A stretch of 64,000 bases of DNA from Pandoraea faecigallinarum (GTDB lineage: Bacteria; Pseudomonadota; Gammaproteobacteria; Burkholderiales; Burkholderiaceae). The position numbers were made by a program, and so were the translations under genes. The notes beneath the pieces were generated by a model that searched no databases, was not told where the DNA came from, and saw only the letters and a program-made list of their open reading frames with translations. Below, piece after piece: positions 1 through 10,053 of the stretch; position 1 is the first letter of the stretch, and each line of letters opens with the position of its first letter. The DNA is taken from the NCBI RefSeq assembly GCF_001029105.3, contig NZ_CP011807.3:2604001-2668000 (forward strand). The letters run 5' to 3'.

Positions 1-1015
1 CCATCGCCGTGTCGCCCGCGCCGGTCTGCTCGCTGGCCTGACGCGCCAACTGGTTAGCCTGTCGCGCATGTTCCATGTTCTGCCGCACGGTGCCCGTCAG
101 TTGCACCATGCTCGCCGCCGTTTCTTCGAGCGACGCGGCCTGCTGCTCGGTACGCGCCGACAGGTCCAGATTGCCCGCCGCAATCTCCCGCGCACTGGCA
201 GAGATGGCCTCTGCGCTTTTGCGCACCCTGGCGACCGTCTCGTCGAGTTGCGCCTTCATCCGGCCAAGCGCCCCCAGCAGACGCCCCATCTCGTCGTTCG
301 ACGTCACGGGCACCGGGCGTTGCAGATCGCCCTGGGCAATCTCGTCGAAGTGTTCGAGGACCTCATCGAGCGGACGGGTAATGGCACGGTTCAACGAGCG
401 CGCCGTCAAAATGGCGGCGACGACGGCGAAGACAATGGCGCAAAGCGTCACGGCAAACAGCCGGTCGTACGTCGAGACGGCCGAATCGAAGCTCGATTTG
501 GCCCGTGCGTCATACAGCGCCTTGAGCGCATCGTTGGCATCGACGTAAGACGTGTAGCGCTTGCCAAGCACGGCCGCCTGCGCGTAGTACCCATCGGTCT
601 GTCCCGCGGCAATGCTGTTCTGGAGCAGCGAGAACGCCTCCTTGAGCGCCTGCCGCGCACTCGTGACCTGTGCGGCGAGACGTTGCTCCTCGGCATCGGA
701 CGGCAGCGCCAGATAGGCCTGCCACGCTTTCTCCGACTCCGTCCAGTATTCGGTGCCTTTCCTGACGTCGGCCGCCTTGATCTCGTCGCTCGGCGCCTGC
801 GGCGCACGCAATACCACGGCACGCGCGCGGCCGATGTGAACTTCCGATTCACCCAGCCACCGCGTACTCGCCAGCTCCTTGCCGTACACCTCGCGCAAAC
901 TGCCGACAGTGTCTCTCAGTCCGAGCAGCGCAAGGCCTCCGATGATGAGCACCAGGCAGGCCAGGCCTGCCACGGCCAGACGCAGCCGCCAACGAATCGT
1001 CCAATTTTTCAACAT
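1..1015 (-). CDS. Methyl-accepting chemotaxis protein (3' end beyond window)
   Basis: Inner-membrane chemoreceptor that signals to the CheA/CheW kinase complex. The 338 visible residues start at an ATG preceded by GAAAGG. They show a basic N-terminus, a first membrane helix at about 12-33, a periplasmic helical sensor region (about 35-183), a second membrane helix at about 186-204, then a HAMP region from about 205 to 260. A typical methylation helix follows (EQQAASLEETAASM at about 290-303). The conserved signalling hairpin lies off the left edge. The sensor looks like the four-helix-bundle type, so the ligand cannot be told. No chemotaxis genes lie beside it here; orphan receptors of this kind are common in Burkholderiales. 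Confidence 0.93.
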   Translation of the reverse strand, partial: MLKNWTIRWRLRLAVAGLACLVLIIGGLALLGLRDTVGSLREVYGKELASTRWLGESEVHIGRARAVVLRAPQAPSDEIKAADVRKGTEYWTESEKAWQAYLALPSDAEEQRLAAQVTSARQALKEAFSLLQNSIAAGQTDGYYAQAAVLGKRYTSYVDANDALKALYDARAKSSFDSAVSTYDRLFAVTLCAIVFAVVAAILTARSLNRAITRPLDEVLEHFDEIAQGDLQRPVPVTSNDEMGRLLGALGRMKAQLDETVARVRKSAEAISASAREIAAGNLDLSARTEQQAASLEETAASMVQLTGTVRQNMEHARQANQLARQASEQTGAGDTAM

Positions 1016-1503
1016 TTGCGCTTTCGCCTTTCTTTCCTGTTCGCCGCCGCCGGTCGCGGGAGCCGCCGTTGGCCGCCGCGCACGAAATACCCGCTTGCGC
1101 GACGGCGTTAGCGGCTCCAACGGCGCGAACCCGGAAAACTTGAGACACAGCGCGAATACCGCCGCAGATTCGGCGAATCGACGGTGAAGTCGGCTGATCG
1201 ACGGGAGACACGGGCCCCCATGCCACACCTTGGTGCGAGATTAGTGTCCCGCGAACGCGTTTCGGCGCTTGCAAGGAGACGCGGCAAGGAGGCGTGGCAC
1301 GGAAAATCCGCCCACCCCAGCGAAAACTACATCGATTTGTACCAAGTCCATGCGCCGAGCGGCTTGAATCGCGACGTTGCGGGCGATTGCCGACAAGCCA
1401 CGGGCGATTGCGCGGACCCGAACGCGTGCGCATGAAACTTGCTGTGAGATGTAACGAGAAGGACTTCGGCCCCGCGTTCTGACTCAGGAGGATCTTCGAC
1501 ACC
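1016..1503. other. Intergenic region between chemoreceptor and PSD-like gene
   Basis: This is the divergent promoter region of the leftward chemoreceptor and the rightward decarboxylase-like gene. Only the AGGAGG ribosome-binding site at 1486-1491 stands out. I see no RNA gene, strong hairpin or convincing short reading frame. Confidence 0.5.
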
Positions 1504-2769
1504 ATGACGTCAACCGACCGTTCACCGTCGCAATCCGGTACACCGTCCTCCCGCCGCCGCCTCGGTGCGTGGATCACCGAAAACGAATCGGCCATCGCCG
1601 ATCTGCGTGCCGAATTCGTGCGACGCGCCCGGCATCGCTCGGTCACCGAACCGCCAAGCCCCGCCGTTGGGCGGCTGAGGGCCTGCATCGTCGACGATCC
1701 GGTGCGGCGCATGGACCTCAATCGCGCCATCTCGCAAGCGCTGGACGATGGTCACCGTCTGGGATACGAAGATGTCGACACACTGATTCGGACCATCGAT
1801 TTCGTGGTCACGACCGCGCCCGCGTTCGACGACAAGAGTCTCATCGTCTGTCCGCTCAACGCCCTGCTCGACTGGCTGATGTGCGTGCCTGCCGGATATG
1901 CGTTCTTTCGCGATCCGGAACTCAATCGCTGCATGCGCGACGTACTGGCGCAATGGTGTCAGTTTCTCAGCGGCCCCGAGTCGCGAACCTACCTCAATAC
2001 ACGCGCGCCGGACGGCTGGCTGAGCGCCGCCGCGCGGGAGCGCCTGCGACTTGCCGAATTCGAGGTGGATCTGTCGCAGCCGTTTGGCGGCTTCGATTCA
2101 TGGAACGCCTTTTTCACCCGGCGATTCAAGCCCGATGCGCGGCCGGTGGCCTCGCCCGGCGACTCGCGTATCGTCGTCAACGCCTGCGAAAGTACGCCCT
2201 ATCACGTGCGACGCGACGTCCGCATGCGCGATGCCTTCTGGATCAAGTCGCAACCCTATTCGCTGGTCGACATGTTCGGAGGGTCGCACAAGGCGCTGGC
2301 CGCGCCGTTTGCGGGCGGATTGGTCTATCAGGCCTATCTGAGCGCCTACGACTATCACCGCTGGCATGCCCCCATCGACGGGACGGTCATCGCGTCGTAC
2401 CGGCTGCCGGGAACGTATTTTTCGGAAACGGAATACGAGGGCGAGGATCAGGCGGGCCTCAATGACTCGCAGGGCTACCTCACGGCAACGGCCACGCGGG
2501 CAGTCGTGGTCATCAAGGCGGACGATCCGGCCATCGGCACGCTCGGGTGCCTGTTCGTCGGCATGGGGGACGTGTCCTCCTGCGTGCTTCAGGTGGAGCG
2601 CGAGAGACGGGTCAGGAAAGGCGATCCGCTGGGGTACTTCCAATACGGCGGCTCGACGTATTGCCTGATCTTCGAGCCCGGCGTGGTGGCGTCGTTAAGC
2701 GTCGACGAAGCGAGCTTGCCGCAAGACAGGCCGGTTCGGGTGAATGCCGCACTCGCTCGCGTCGGATAA
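1504..2769 (+). CDS. Phosphatidylserine decarboxylase-like protein with N-terminal extension
   Basis: Pyruvoyl-dependent decarboxylase of the phosphatidylserine decarboxylase superfamily, 421 residues. The C-terminal half carries the family motif around FFTRRFKPDARPV (203-215), an Asp/His-rich active-site stretch (YDYHRWH, 282-288) and the self-cleavage site GGST (382-385), where Ser384 would become the pyruvoyl group. The N-terminal 180 residues resemble the PSDC-type extension found in fungal decarboxylases such as PsiD, which act on aromatic amino acids rather than lipid. There is no membrane helix and no pssA neighbour, so a soluble amino-acid or amine-forming decarboxylase is at least as likely as a lipid enzyme. 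The start has AGGAGG 12 bases upstream. Confidence 0.85.
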   Translation: MTSTDRSPSQSGTPSSRRRLGAWITENESAIADLRAEFVRRARHRSVTEPPSPAVGRLRACIVDDPVRRMDLNRAISQALDDGHRLGYEDVDTLIRTIDFVVTTAPAFDDKSLIVCPLNALLDWLMCVPAGYAFFRDPELNRCMRDVLAQWCQFLSGPESRTYLNTRAPDGWLSAAARERLRLAEFEVDLSQPFGGFDSWNAFFTRRFKPDARPVASPGDSRIVVNACESTPYHVRRDVRMRDAFWIKSQPYSLVDMFGGSHKALAAPFAGGLVYQAYLSAYDYHRWHAPIDGTVIASYRLPGTYFSETEYEGEDQAGLNDSQGYLTATATRAVVVIKADDPAIGTLGCLFVGMGDVSSCVLQVERERRVRKGDPLGYFQYGGSTYCLIFEPGVVASLSVDEASLPQDRPVRVNAALARVG

Positions 2770-2772
2770 GTC

Positions 2773-2901
2773 TTACAGCGCGCGCTTGACGGTGCGTGCC
2801 GCCCCCGAAATATCCTGCCCGACGCCGTCAACGGTATTGCAGCCGGCCAGAGCAAACAACGAACCGACCACCAGAAGAAACGCCATTAAACGCGCCAACA
2901 T
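2773..2901 (-). CDS. Entericidin-like small lipoprotein
   Basis: A 42-residue lipoprotein of the entericidin EcnA/EcnB family. It has a short basic start, a hydrophobic stretch and a lipobox (LAGC), followed by the family signature CNTVDGVGQDI. After cleavage and lipidation at the Cys it would sit in the cell envelope. Entericidins are linked to envelope stress and, in enterics, to an antidote/toxin pair; only one copy is present here. The ATG at 2901, with a GAGGT ribosome-binding site, is preferred over an upstream in-frame ATG that would add 33 residues ahead of the signal peptide. It converges on the PSD-like gene with a 3-base gap. Confidence 0.85.
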   Translation of the reverse strand: MLARLMAFLLVVGSLFALAGCNTVDGVGQDISGAARTVKRAL

Positions 2902-3061
2902 ATCGACCTCAATGCAAAAAAGCTGATTAACTCCGGGTTTCCGGCCATCGATGCCCCCAATGCCTGGAACCCGAATTCTATGAAATGAAGCAACGCGCAA
3001 TTGTGCTTCAAATTCGTCCGGACGGGAACGCGTGCCGTCGTCCGGTCCGGCAGACCCGGTC

Positions 3062-3958
3062 TTACATCACGGCCAGCGTCTGCCGAATATGCTCGGCAAA
3101 CGCCACGCTCAGGTGTCCGGGACGTGCGCGATCGAACTTTACCGTAATCCCCACCGTGGGCAAGGCCGGCAAGGTATCACCTGTAACAATGCGTAAGTCC
3201 GCAGGCACCGCCGTCTGGGTCATGACGGCAAAGGCCTGACCGGAGCGCGCGAGCGCGGTCAATCCCGCCAGATTGCTGCTTGCATAAGCGATCCGGTAGG
3301 CGCGCCCGGCTTTCGCCAGCGCTTCGCACGCCGCGATATGGTCGAGCGTATCGGGATCGGAGAGCGCCAGCGGCAGCGGCTGACCGGGGGCCGAGAGCAT
3401 GGCATCGAGCCCGGGGCTGCCGATCCACACCAATGGCTCGCGCCGGATCACATTGGGCTCGTCCACGCCTTCGGGCAACGAAATCAACGCCAGATCGACG
3501 GCATGGCGCGACAGCTGCTCAAGCAAACGCGGCGTTGGCTCGCAAATGACCTCGACCGACGCGTGCGGATGCATTACCGCGAACGTTCGCAGCAAATGGG
3601 GCAAAAAGGCAGCGGCATAATCGTCGGGACATCCGAACCGGATCGTGCCGTTCAGCCCACGGCCCGACATGTCGGCCATCGCCTCGTCATGCGCGCGCAG
3701 AATGCGCTCGGCGTGCGCCAGCAGCCGCTCCCCCGGCCCGGTCAACACCACACCGCGTCCGGTGCGCTCAAGCAGCGGCTGCTCCACGGTCGCTTCCAAA
3801 CGTTTCATCTGCTGACTCAGCGCCGACTGCGTGCGGGCAAGGCGCTGCGACGCCCGGCTTAACGATCCGGCCTGCGCAATTGCCACGAGCGAACGTAGCA
3901 AATCGATTTCCAGAGACGAACTCAAGGTATTAGCCTCGCTTCTATCTTTCATTAGCAT
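3062..3958 (-). CDS. dgdR: LysR-type regulator of dgdA (DgdR)
   Basis: LysR-family transcription factor: an N-terminal winged helix-turn-helix (about residues 15-75, with the family pattern SLSRASQRLARTQSALSQ) followed by a substrate-binding-fold effector domain. It is divergent from dgdA. This matches Burkholderia cepacia, where DgdR, a LysR protein, represses the 2,2-dialkylglycine decarboxylase gene. The frame opens at ATG 3958, but a TTG 11 codons downstream with a GCGAGG ribosome-binding site would give a more typical 287 residues, so the start is uncertain. The symbol rests on family plus position. Confidence 0.85.
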   Translation of the reverse strand: MLMKDRSEANTLSSSLEIDLLRSLVAIAQAGSLSRASQRLARTQSALSQQMKRLEATVEQPLLERTGRGVVLTGPGERLLAHAERILRAHDEAMADMSGRGLNGTIRFGCPDDYAAAFLPHLLRTFAVMHPHASVEVICEPTPRLLEQLSRHAVDLALISLPEGVDEPNVIRREPLVWIGSPGLDAMLSAPGQPLPLALSDPDTLDHIAACEALAKAGRAYRIAYASSNLAGLTALARSGQAFAVMTQTAVPADLRIVTGDTLPALPTVGITVKFDRARPGHLSVAFAEHIRQTLAVM

Positions 3959-3963
3959 TATTC

Positions 3964-3977
3964 GCTTTCATGAAAGC
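3964..3977. promoter_or_regulatory. Perfect 14-bp palindrome in the dgdR/dgdA promoter region
   Basis: GCTTTCATGAAAGC is a perfect palindrome just upstream of dgdR and 76 bases before the dgdA start. Its placement suits an operator for DgdR or another regulator acting on both promoters. That it is bound is inference. Confidence 0.5.
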
Positions 3978-4005
3978 AGAGGGCTGCTTAGACTGCAAGC
4001 GGTAG

Positions 4006-5355
<1,350 letters not shown>

Positions 5356-5405
5356 ACCGTGTGAACGCAACGACTCGCGGTAAGCCCGACGCGGTGAGCA
5401 GCAAC

Positions 5406-5441
5406 GGCCCCGCCGCAGCCATTGCCGGTGCATGCGGGGCC
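5406..5441. terminator. GC-rich hairpin downstream of dgdA
   Basis: GGCCCCGC at 5406-5413 pairs with GCGGGGCC at 5434-5441 across a 20-base loop. It lies between the convergent ends of dgdA and the esterase gene. There is no T-run, so intrinsic termination is only a possibility. Confidence 0.35.
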
Positions 5442-5488
5442 GCGTCACGTCCGGCGCATGGCGGGACGTGAACAGACGTTGTTGCTAC

Positions 5489-6394
5489 TCAGTCGTTGCG
5501 CTGCGGGCGCTGCACGTCGCGGAAGATGTACTTCAGTGCGTCGGCCAGGGTGCTCGACCACACGGACCATTCGTGCTTGCCGTCGACAATGCGCAGTTCT
5601 GCCGGCTGCTTGTTCGCGCGCAACAATTCGTAAAAGCGCGTCGCTTCCATCTCGATGTTGAAATCGTCGTCGTCGCCCGAGTTGATGTACATCGGCACCT
5701 TGATGCCCTTCTTCAGGAACTCGTCGAAATACGCCGGATAGTTGTTCTGCTGCCAGACGCGAGCGCTGTACTCGCCGTTGCCGTTCGGCTCGGCGAAGAC
5801 CTTCACGAACCGTGCCGACGAATCCCTGGGCGGCTCGGGGTTATAGATGGCCGGGCTGAGCAGGGCCGCCGCCTTGAACTTCTCCGGATACTTCAGCGCG
5901 TAACTCATGGCGCCGTAGCCCCCCATGGACAGACCACCGATCAGACGGCCGTCGCGCGTCTTGATCGTGCGGTAGGTTTTCTCGACGTGCGGGATCAGCT
6001 CGCCGAAGAAGGCCGTCTCCATGCGCTCCTTCAGATCGACGTACCAGTTGGTGTTGGCGTCGGGCATGATGACGATGGCAGGCGGAATGTCGCCGTGGCC
6101 GATCAGCTTGTCCATCGTGGACTGCATATGTCCCTTGACGACCCAATCGTTCTTCACGCCGTCGTTGCCATGCAGCAGGTAAAGCACCGGGTAGGTGGTC
6201 TTGCCGCTGGTCTCGTAACCGGTCGGCAGATAGACGTTGTAGGTCAACGGGCGCGACAGATGCTTGCTATAGACCTCGCTCGACACCACCTCGCTCGCAT
6301 GCGCGCTTGCGCCGGCCAGCGCGAGCGCCGTCACCAGCCCTGCGGCGACCGTCGGCACCTTTTGCGCCAGACCCGCACCATATCGACGGAACAT
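5489..6394 (-). CDS. Secreted esterase, esterase-D/PHB-depolymerase-like alpha/beta hydrolase
   Basis: Alpha/beta hydrolase of the putative-esterase family (related to S-formylglutathione hydrolase and mycolyltransferase folds). Visible features are a signal peptide ending near AGASAHA-S, the oxyanion-region motif LYLLHGNDG, the nucleophile elbow GLSMGGYG, a GDDDDF acid region and a catalytic His in DGKHEWSVW. This points to hydrolysis of an ester in the periplasm or outside the cell. The substrate is unknown. The start is ambiguous: AGGAGGG lies 4 bases before an in-frame GTG (6403) and about 13 before the ATG chosen (6394). It stands alone between two unrelated genes. Confidence 0.85.
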   Translation of the reverse strand: MFRRYGAGLAQKVPTVAAGLVTALALAGASAHASEVVSSEVYSKHLSRPLTYNVYLPTGYETSGKTTYPVLYLLHGNDGVKNDWVVKGHMQSTMDKLIGHGDIPPAIVIMPDANTNWYVDLKERMETAFFGELIPHVEKTYRTIKTRDGRLIGGLSMGGYGAMSYALKYPEKFKAAALLSPAIYNPEPPRDSSARFVKVFAEPNGNGEYSARVWQQNNYPAYFDEFLKKGIKVPMYINSGDDDDFNIEMEATRFYELLRANKQPAELRIVDGKHEWSVWSSTLADALKYIFRDVQRPQRND

Positions 6395-6604
6395 TTCGAA
6401 CACATACCCTCCTGATGAAATCATTGTCTTGTTATCCATAACATCCGCCCTCACTAGGCCACGGGCGAACGGGGAATATTAACATCTGAAATGATTTTTC
6501 GGCGTGCCGGGCGTGCCCCATCCGCGCCGTCGCGTTACCATATCGCACACCATCGCATTGCGCCCGACATGGGCGCTCACGGCACGCAACCACCCGAACC
6601 TCCC

Positions 6605-7012
6605 ATGCGCGACCTTCCTTACCTCGATTACGCTGCGTTCGTTGCCCATGCCGACGCCGCCGGTGATCCTTCCACCGATTGCCAGTGCACCAGGACGCCG
6701 CTCGACGGCTGGGCGAGCCTGCCCAACTCCCTGCCCGATACCCAGCTGGAAGCCGTCGGCACGTTGTTCGATCGACACGATACGCAGGAGCCGACCTTCG
6801 CCGAATATCATCCGGACGGCACCTCCTACTGGGCCGCCAATGCGCCGATCGCGCCGCGCTACTTCCCTTACAACCGGGCGAACCTGTGCCGGTGCCGCGA
6901 CTGCGGCCGCCTTTATCTTCGCTATCAGGAAGGCGGCGGATACTTCGTCGATCAACGTATCCGGCGCGTGAACCGGGCATGGATCGTGGACGCGCCTGCC
7001 GAAATTGCATGA
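6605..7012 (+). CDS. Hypothetical protein with paired-cysteine motif
   Basis: A protein of about 135 residues that I do not recognise. It is acidic to neutral, lacks a signal peptide or membrane segment, and ends in a conserved-looking patch: CRCRDCGRLYLRY followed by EGGGYFVDQRIRRV. The CxCxxCG cluster plus an earlier CQC could form a metal (zinc-ribbon-like) site, which is inference from the spacing alone. No strong ribosome-binding site marks the start; the frame stays open upstream to 6491, so the N-terminus is uncertain. Codon use matches its neighbours, so the reading frame looks genuine. Confidence 0.6.
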   Translation: MRDLPYLDYAAFVAHADAAGDPSTDCQCTRTPLDGWASLPNSLPDTQLEAVGTLFDRHDTQEPTFAEYHPDGTSYWAANAPIAPRYFPYNRANLCRCRDCGRLYLRYQEGGGYFVDQRIRRVNRAWIVDAPAEIA

Positions 7013-7237
7013 CGTTCGCCGGCGGCAGTCGAAAATTTGTTGTCTTCCTTTTTCATTCGTTTTCAATTGTTCACGTCTGTGAACGCTTGTATCCGGCGCC
7101 GCCCTTTCCGCGGCACAAATCCGACAACAAAAGCTAATAGAAACAATCGCCTACGTCACATTTTCGATCCGCTTCATTTGGTTTGGACCGCAAAATAACG
7201 TGATGAACATGTGCGTCTTCGGCCAGTCGAAGCGCGC

Positions 7238-8764
7238 ATGCCAAAACACGACGCTTCCACGACCCCACCGGTCTTCGCGCCGCCCCGGCGCACCATGTCC
7301 GCACGCGCCTTCGCGCGACGTGCCGCCACGACCGTTCGATACTCGCCGTCGCTTTATGTGACGCTTTACGCCTTCGTCTGGACGATCGTCAGCGCAACGC
7401 TCGACCCGACCGTTCCGTTCGATGCGGTCGAGGCATTCAACTGGGCACGCAATACCGAATGGGGGACACCGAAAAACCCGTGGCTCGTCGGCTTTTCCAT
7501 GTGGCCGGCGCTGGGACTGAGCGGCCAGGGGCTGGCGTTCTATTGGTACGCGTCGCACTTCGCCGCCGCTGCCCTCGGCATGCTGGGCGTGTGGCACCTT
7601 GCCAGACGCCTGTCCGGCGACGCCCGTCTGGCATGGCTCGCGATGCTCGGTCTGCATCTGACGGGCGCGATCAATATCGATATCCTGCCGTACAACGACA
7701 ACTACCTGCTGGTCATGCTGTGGCCATGGATGCTCTGGCTGTTCGTGCGCGCGACGTGCGATTCCCCTCGATTCTGGGTCGCGTTCGGCGTGGTTGCGGG
7801 GCTGGCCGCCATGACCAAGTATTCGACGTTTGCCCTGTTGGCGCCGGTTTGGGTCGTCACGCTGCGCTCGCCCGGGATGCGCCGCCATTACCGTCATCCG
7901 GGCTTTTGGCTCGGCGTGGCGATCTTCGTCGCCCTCGTGACACCCAACGTGTGCTGGCTCTTCGAGCATGATTTCGCCGCGTTCCGATGGGTCGACGACC
8001 AGATACGGCAACGGCTGAACCTGCGTGGCCTGCGCGGTGCGCTCACCGCGTTCTATCCCGTCGCCACGTTGGCGCTCGTCATGCATCTGGCCGGTCTGCG
8101 TTTGCGTCTGCCGTCTTCGGCGGCGAGGCTCGTCGCCTGCGTCGTGCTGCCGCCGCTCCTTCCGATTCTGGTGTACTTCACGCTACACGAGGGCGGACGC
8201 ATCTCCGAATGGCTGCAACCTTTCGCCCTGCCGCTGCCCGCGCTGCTGGTCGCCTGCGTCGTGCCCGCGACGGCGAAACGCGCCCGGCGGATTTCGCGCT
8301 GGCTTCCCGCCGTCGGCCTGATGGTCCTGATCGGTTACGCCACCGTCCTCGGCACGAACCTGCGCAATGCCGGGCAGAAGTTCGCCGGCATCAAAGCCGC
8401 GAGCCTCATGCTGGAACAGCGATGGCAGGCACGCTACCGCACGCCCTTGACTTTCGTGGGCCATGACCATCTCGCCAGTTGGCTGACGTTCTACGCGCCC
8501 GGTAATCCGCACCTGCTGACCCGCTGGTCGGTCACACATCGGCCCAATATTTATACGAAGGATCTGGACGAGACCGAGGTGCAGGCGCGAGGGGCGATTC
8601 TGCTCGGGCATCCCGGCCAGTCGTGCCGGCGAACGAGCTTCTCCCGAACGCTGGCGATGTGGCCGTCGCTGACGATCGAGGCGCAGGAAACGGTACCGTT
8701 TGCCTACCACGGCGGTGCCGAGCCGATTCCACTTTGCGTTGCTTACATCGCACCGCAGCCGTGA
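7238..8764 (+). CDS. GT39-type membrane glycosyltransferase
   Basis: Polytopic inner-membrane protein (about 508 residues, about 10-12 hydrophobic helices) of the GT-C/GT39 family (ArnT, protein O-mannosyltransferase relatives). Such enzymes transfer a sugar from a polyprenyl-phosphate donor to a periplasmic acceptor. The first periplasmic loop has the acidic residues expected of the fold (PFDAVEAFNWA, near 60-70), and a soluble periplasmic C-terminal region follows the last helix. Acceptor and sugar cannot be read from sequence, and no LPS-modification genes are adjacent. An upstream GTG (7211) in frame is possible; ATG 7238 is chosen because it opens directly into the basic leader. Confidence 0.82.
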   Translation: MPKHDASTTPPVFAPPRRTMSARAFARRAATTVRYSPSLYVTLYAFVWTIVSATLDPTVPFDAVEAFNWARNTEWGTPKNPWLVGFSMWPALGLSGQGLAFYWYASHFAAAALGMLGVWHLARRLSGDARLAWLAMLGLHLTGAINIDILPYNDNYLLVMLWPWMLWLFVRATCDSPRFWVAFGVVAGLAAMTKYSTFALLAPVWVVTLRSPGMRRHYRHPGFWLGVAIFVALVTPNVCWLFEHDFAAFRWVDDQIRQRLNLRGLRGALTAFYPVATLALVMHLAGLRLRLPSSAARLVACVVLPPLLPILVYFTLHEGGRISEWLQPFALPLPALLVACVVPATAKRARRISRWLPAVGLMVLIGYATVLGTNLRNAGQKFAGIKAASLMLEQRWQARYRTPLTFVGHDHLASWLTFYAPGNPHLLTRWSVTHRPNIYTKDLDETEVQARGAILLGHPGQSCRRTSFSRTLAMWPSLTIEAQETVPFAYHGGAEPIPLCVAYIAPQP

Positions 8765-8842
8765 ATATCCAAAGCACAATCGCTTCGTTGCCCCACGCAA
8801 CGCCACCCGGATAATGAAAGAACGTCAAACGGGGCAACGCTC

Positions 8843-9820
8843 ATGAAACCGCTCGATCCACGCTCTCGTCGTCACTTCCTGTCCATGCTCGGTGCCGGTG
8901 CGGCGTCGAGTGCGCTGCCCTCGCTGTCCGCCCGTGCGGCCTATGAACCCGGCAAATTCCGCATCGGCTACCAAAAGGCGGCAAGCACGCTGGTGCTCGC
9001 CAAGGCAAATGGATCGCTAGAGGCGCGCTTGCGCCCACTCGGCGTGGAAGTGGCGTGGGCCGAATTCGCCGCGGGGCCGCAACTGCTCGAAGCGCTTAAC
9101 GTCGGCGCCATCGACTTCGGCTATGTGGGCGAAGCGCCGCCCGTCTTCGCCCAGGCCGCTGGGGCCGACTTCGTCTACAGCGCCTATGAAGTTCCGACAC
9201 CGCTCGCCGAAGGCGTGGTCGTCGCAAAATCGTCGACGATCAAAACGGTTGCCGATCTGCGCGGCAAACGCGTCGCGCTCAACAAGGGGTCGGACGTCCA
9301 TTGGTTTCTCGTCGCGCTGCTGCGCAAGCACGGTCTGGACTATGGCGATGTCAGCCCGGTATTTCTTGCGCCAGCCGACGCACGCGCCGCGCTCGAACGC
9401 GGTTCGGTCGATGCATGGGCCATCTGGGACCCGTTCCTCACCGCGGTCCTCGATCAAAGTCCCGTGCGGCTGCTCGCGAACGCCGAAGGCGCTGCCGACC
9501 ACCATCAGTTTTTCCTGAGCCAGCGCGCATTCGCGAGCAAGCGCGGCGACATCATCAAGGCCACGCTCGAATCGCTAGGACAGACCGGCCAGCAAATTCG
9601 GGGAGACTATGCGGGCGCGGCAGCGCAACTCGCGCCGATTCAGGGACTCGACGCGAAAATCGTCGAAAAGGGCTTGCGCCACTACGCGCACATCTACAGG
9701 CCGGTATCCGAGCCGGTGCTGGCCGCGCAACAGCGGATCGCCGATACGTTCTTGCAACTTCGGCTGATTCCCAGGCAAATTCGCGTGGCCGACGCCACGC
9801 TGCGTCAAGCGCTCGCCTGA
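8843..9820 (+). CDS. Orphan aliphatic-sulfonate-type ABC substrate-binding protein
   Basis: Periplasmic binding protein of the SsuA/TauA (NMT1-like) family, 325 residues, with a twin-arginine-type leader (RSRRHFLSMLG) and cleavage near SARA-A. The family core is clear: GYQKAASTLVLAKANG at the start of lobe 1, then GAIDFGYVGEAPP, and DAWAIWDPFLT in the hinge region. It would capture an organosulfonate or similar small anion. No permease or ATPase gene is beside it, so it must share a transporter encoded elsewhere. It precedes hutC but is unlikely to belong to histidine metabolism. Confidence 0.88.
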   Translation: MKPLDPRSRRHFLSMLGAGAASSALPSLSARAAYEPGKFRIGYQKAASTLVLAKANGSLEARLRPLGVEVAWAEFAAGPQLLEALNVGAIDFGYVGEAPPVFAQAAGADFVYSAYEVPTPLAEGVVVAKSSTIKTVADLRGKRVALNKGSDVHWFLVALLRKHGLDYGDVSPVFLAPADARAALERGSVDAWAIWDPFLTAVLDQSPVRLLANAEGAADHHQFFLSQRAFASKRGDIIKATLESLGQTGQQIRGDYAGAAAQLAPIQGLDAKIVEKGLRHYAHIYRPVSEPVLAAQQRIADTFLQLRLIPRQIRVADATLRQALA

Positions 9821-10053
9821 ACGCTCTCCGAACGTTCTCTGAACGGCGCCAATCAGGAGCACGGCATTCTGTCGCGCGAAGGCGGCGCCGATCCCGACAT
9901 CTCGTGGCACGCTTTCCCATCGGCACGATGCTGTGCATCTTGCGCTCATGCGGCACTGGGTGCGGGCATACCGTTTTTTTCCTCCACGGCAGACGATTGG
10001 CTTATCCTTCAGGCTTTCCCACCCGCACACACGTGACCGGAGAGGCCAACAAG

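Noticed and set aside
5432..6415. Open frame opposite the secreted esterase
   Set aside because: The opposite strand encodes a signal peptide and GLSMGG nucleophile motif; this frame shows neither.
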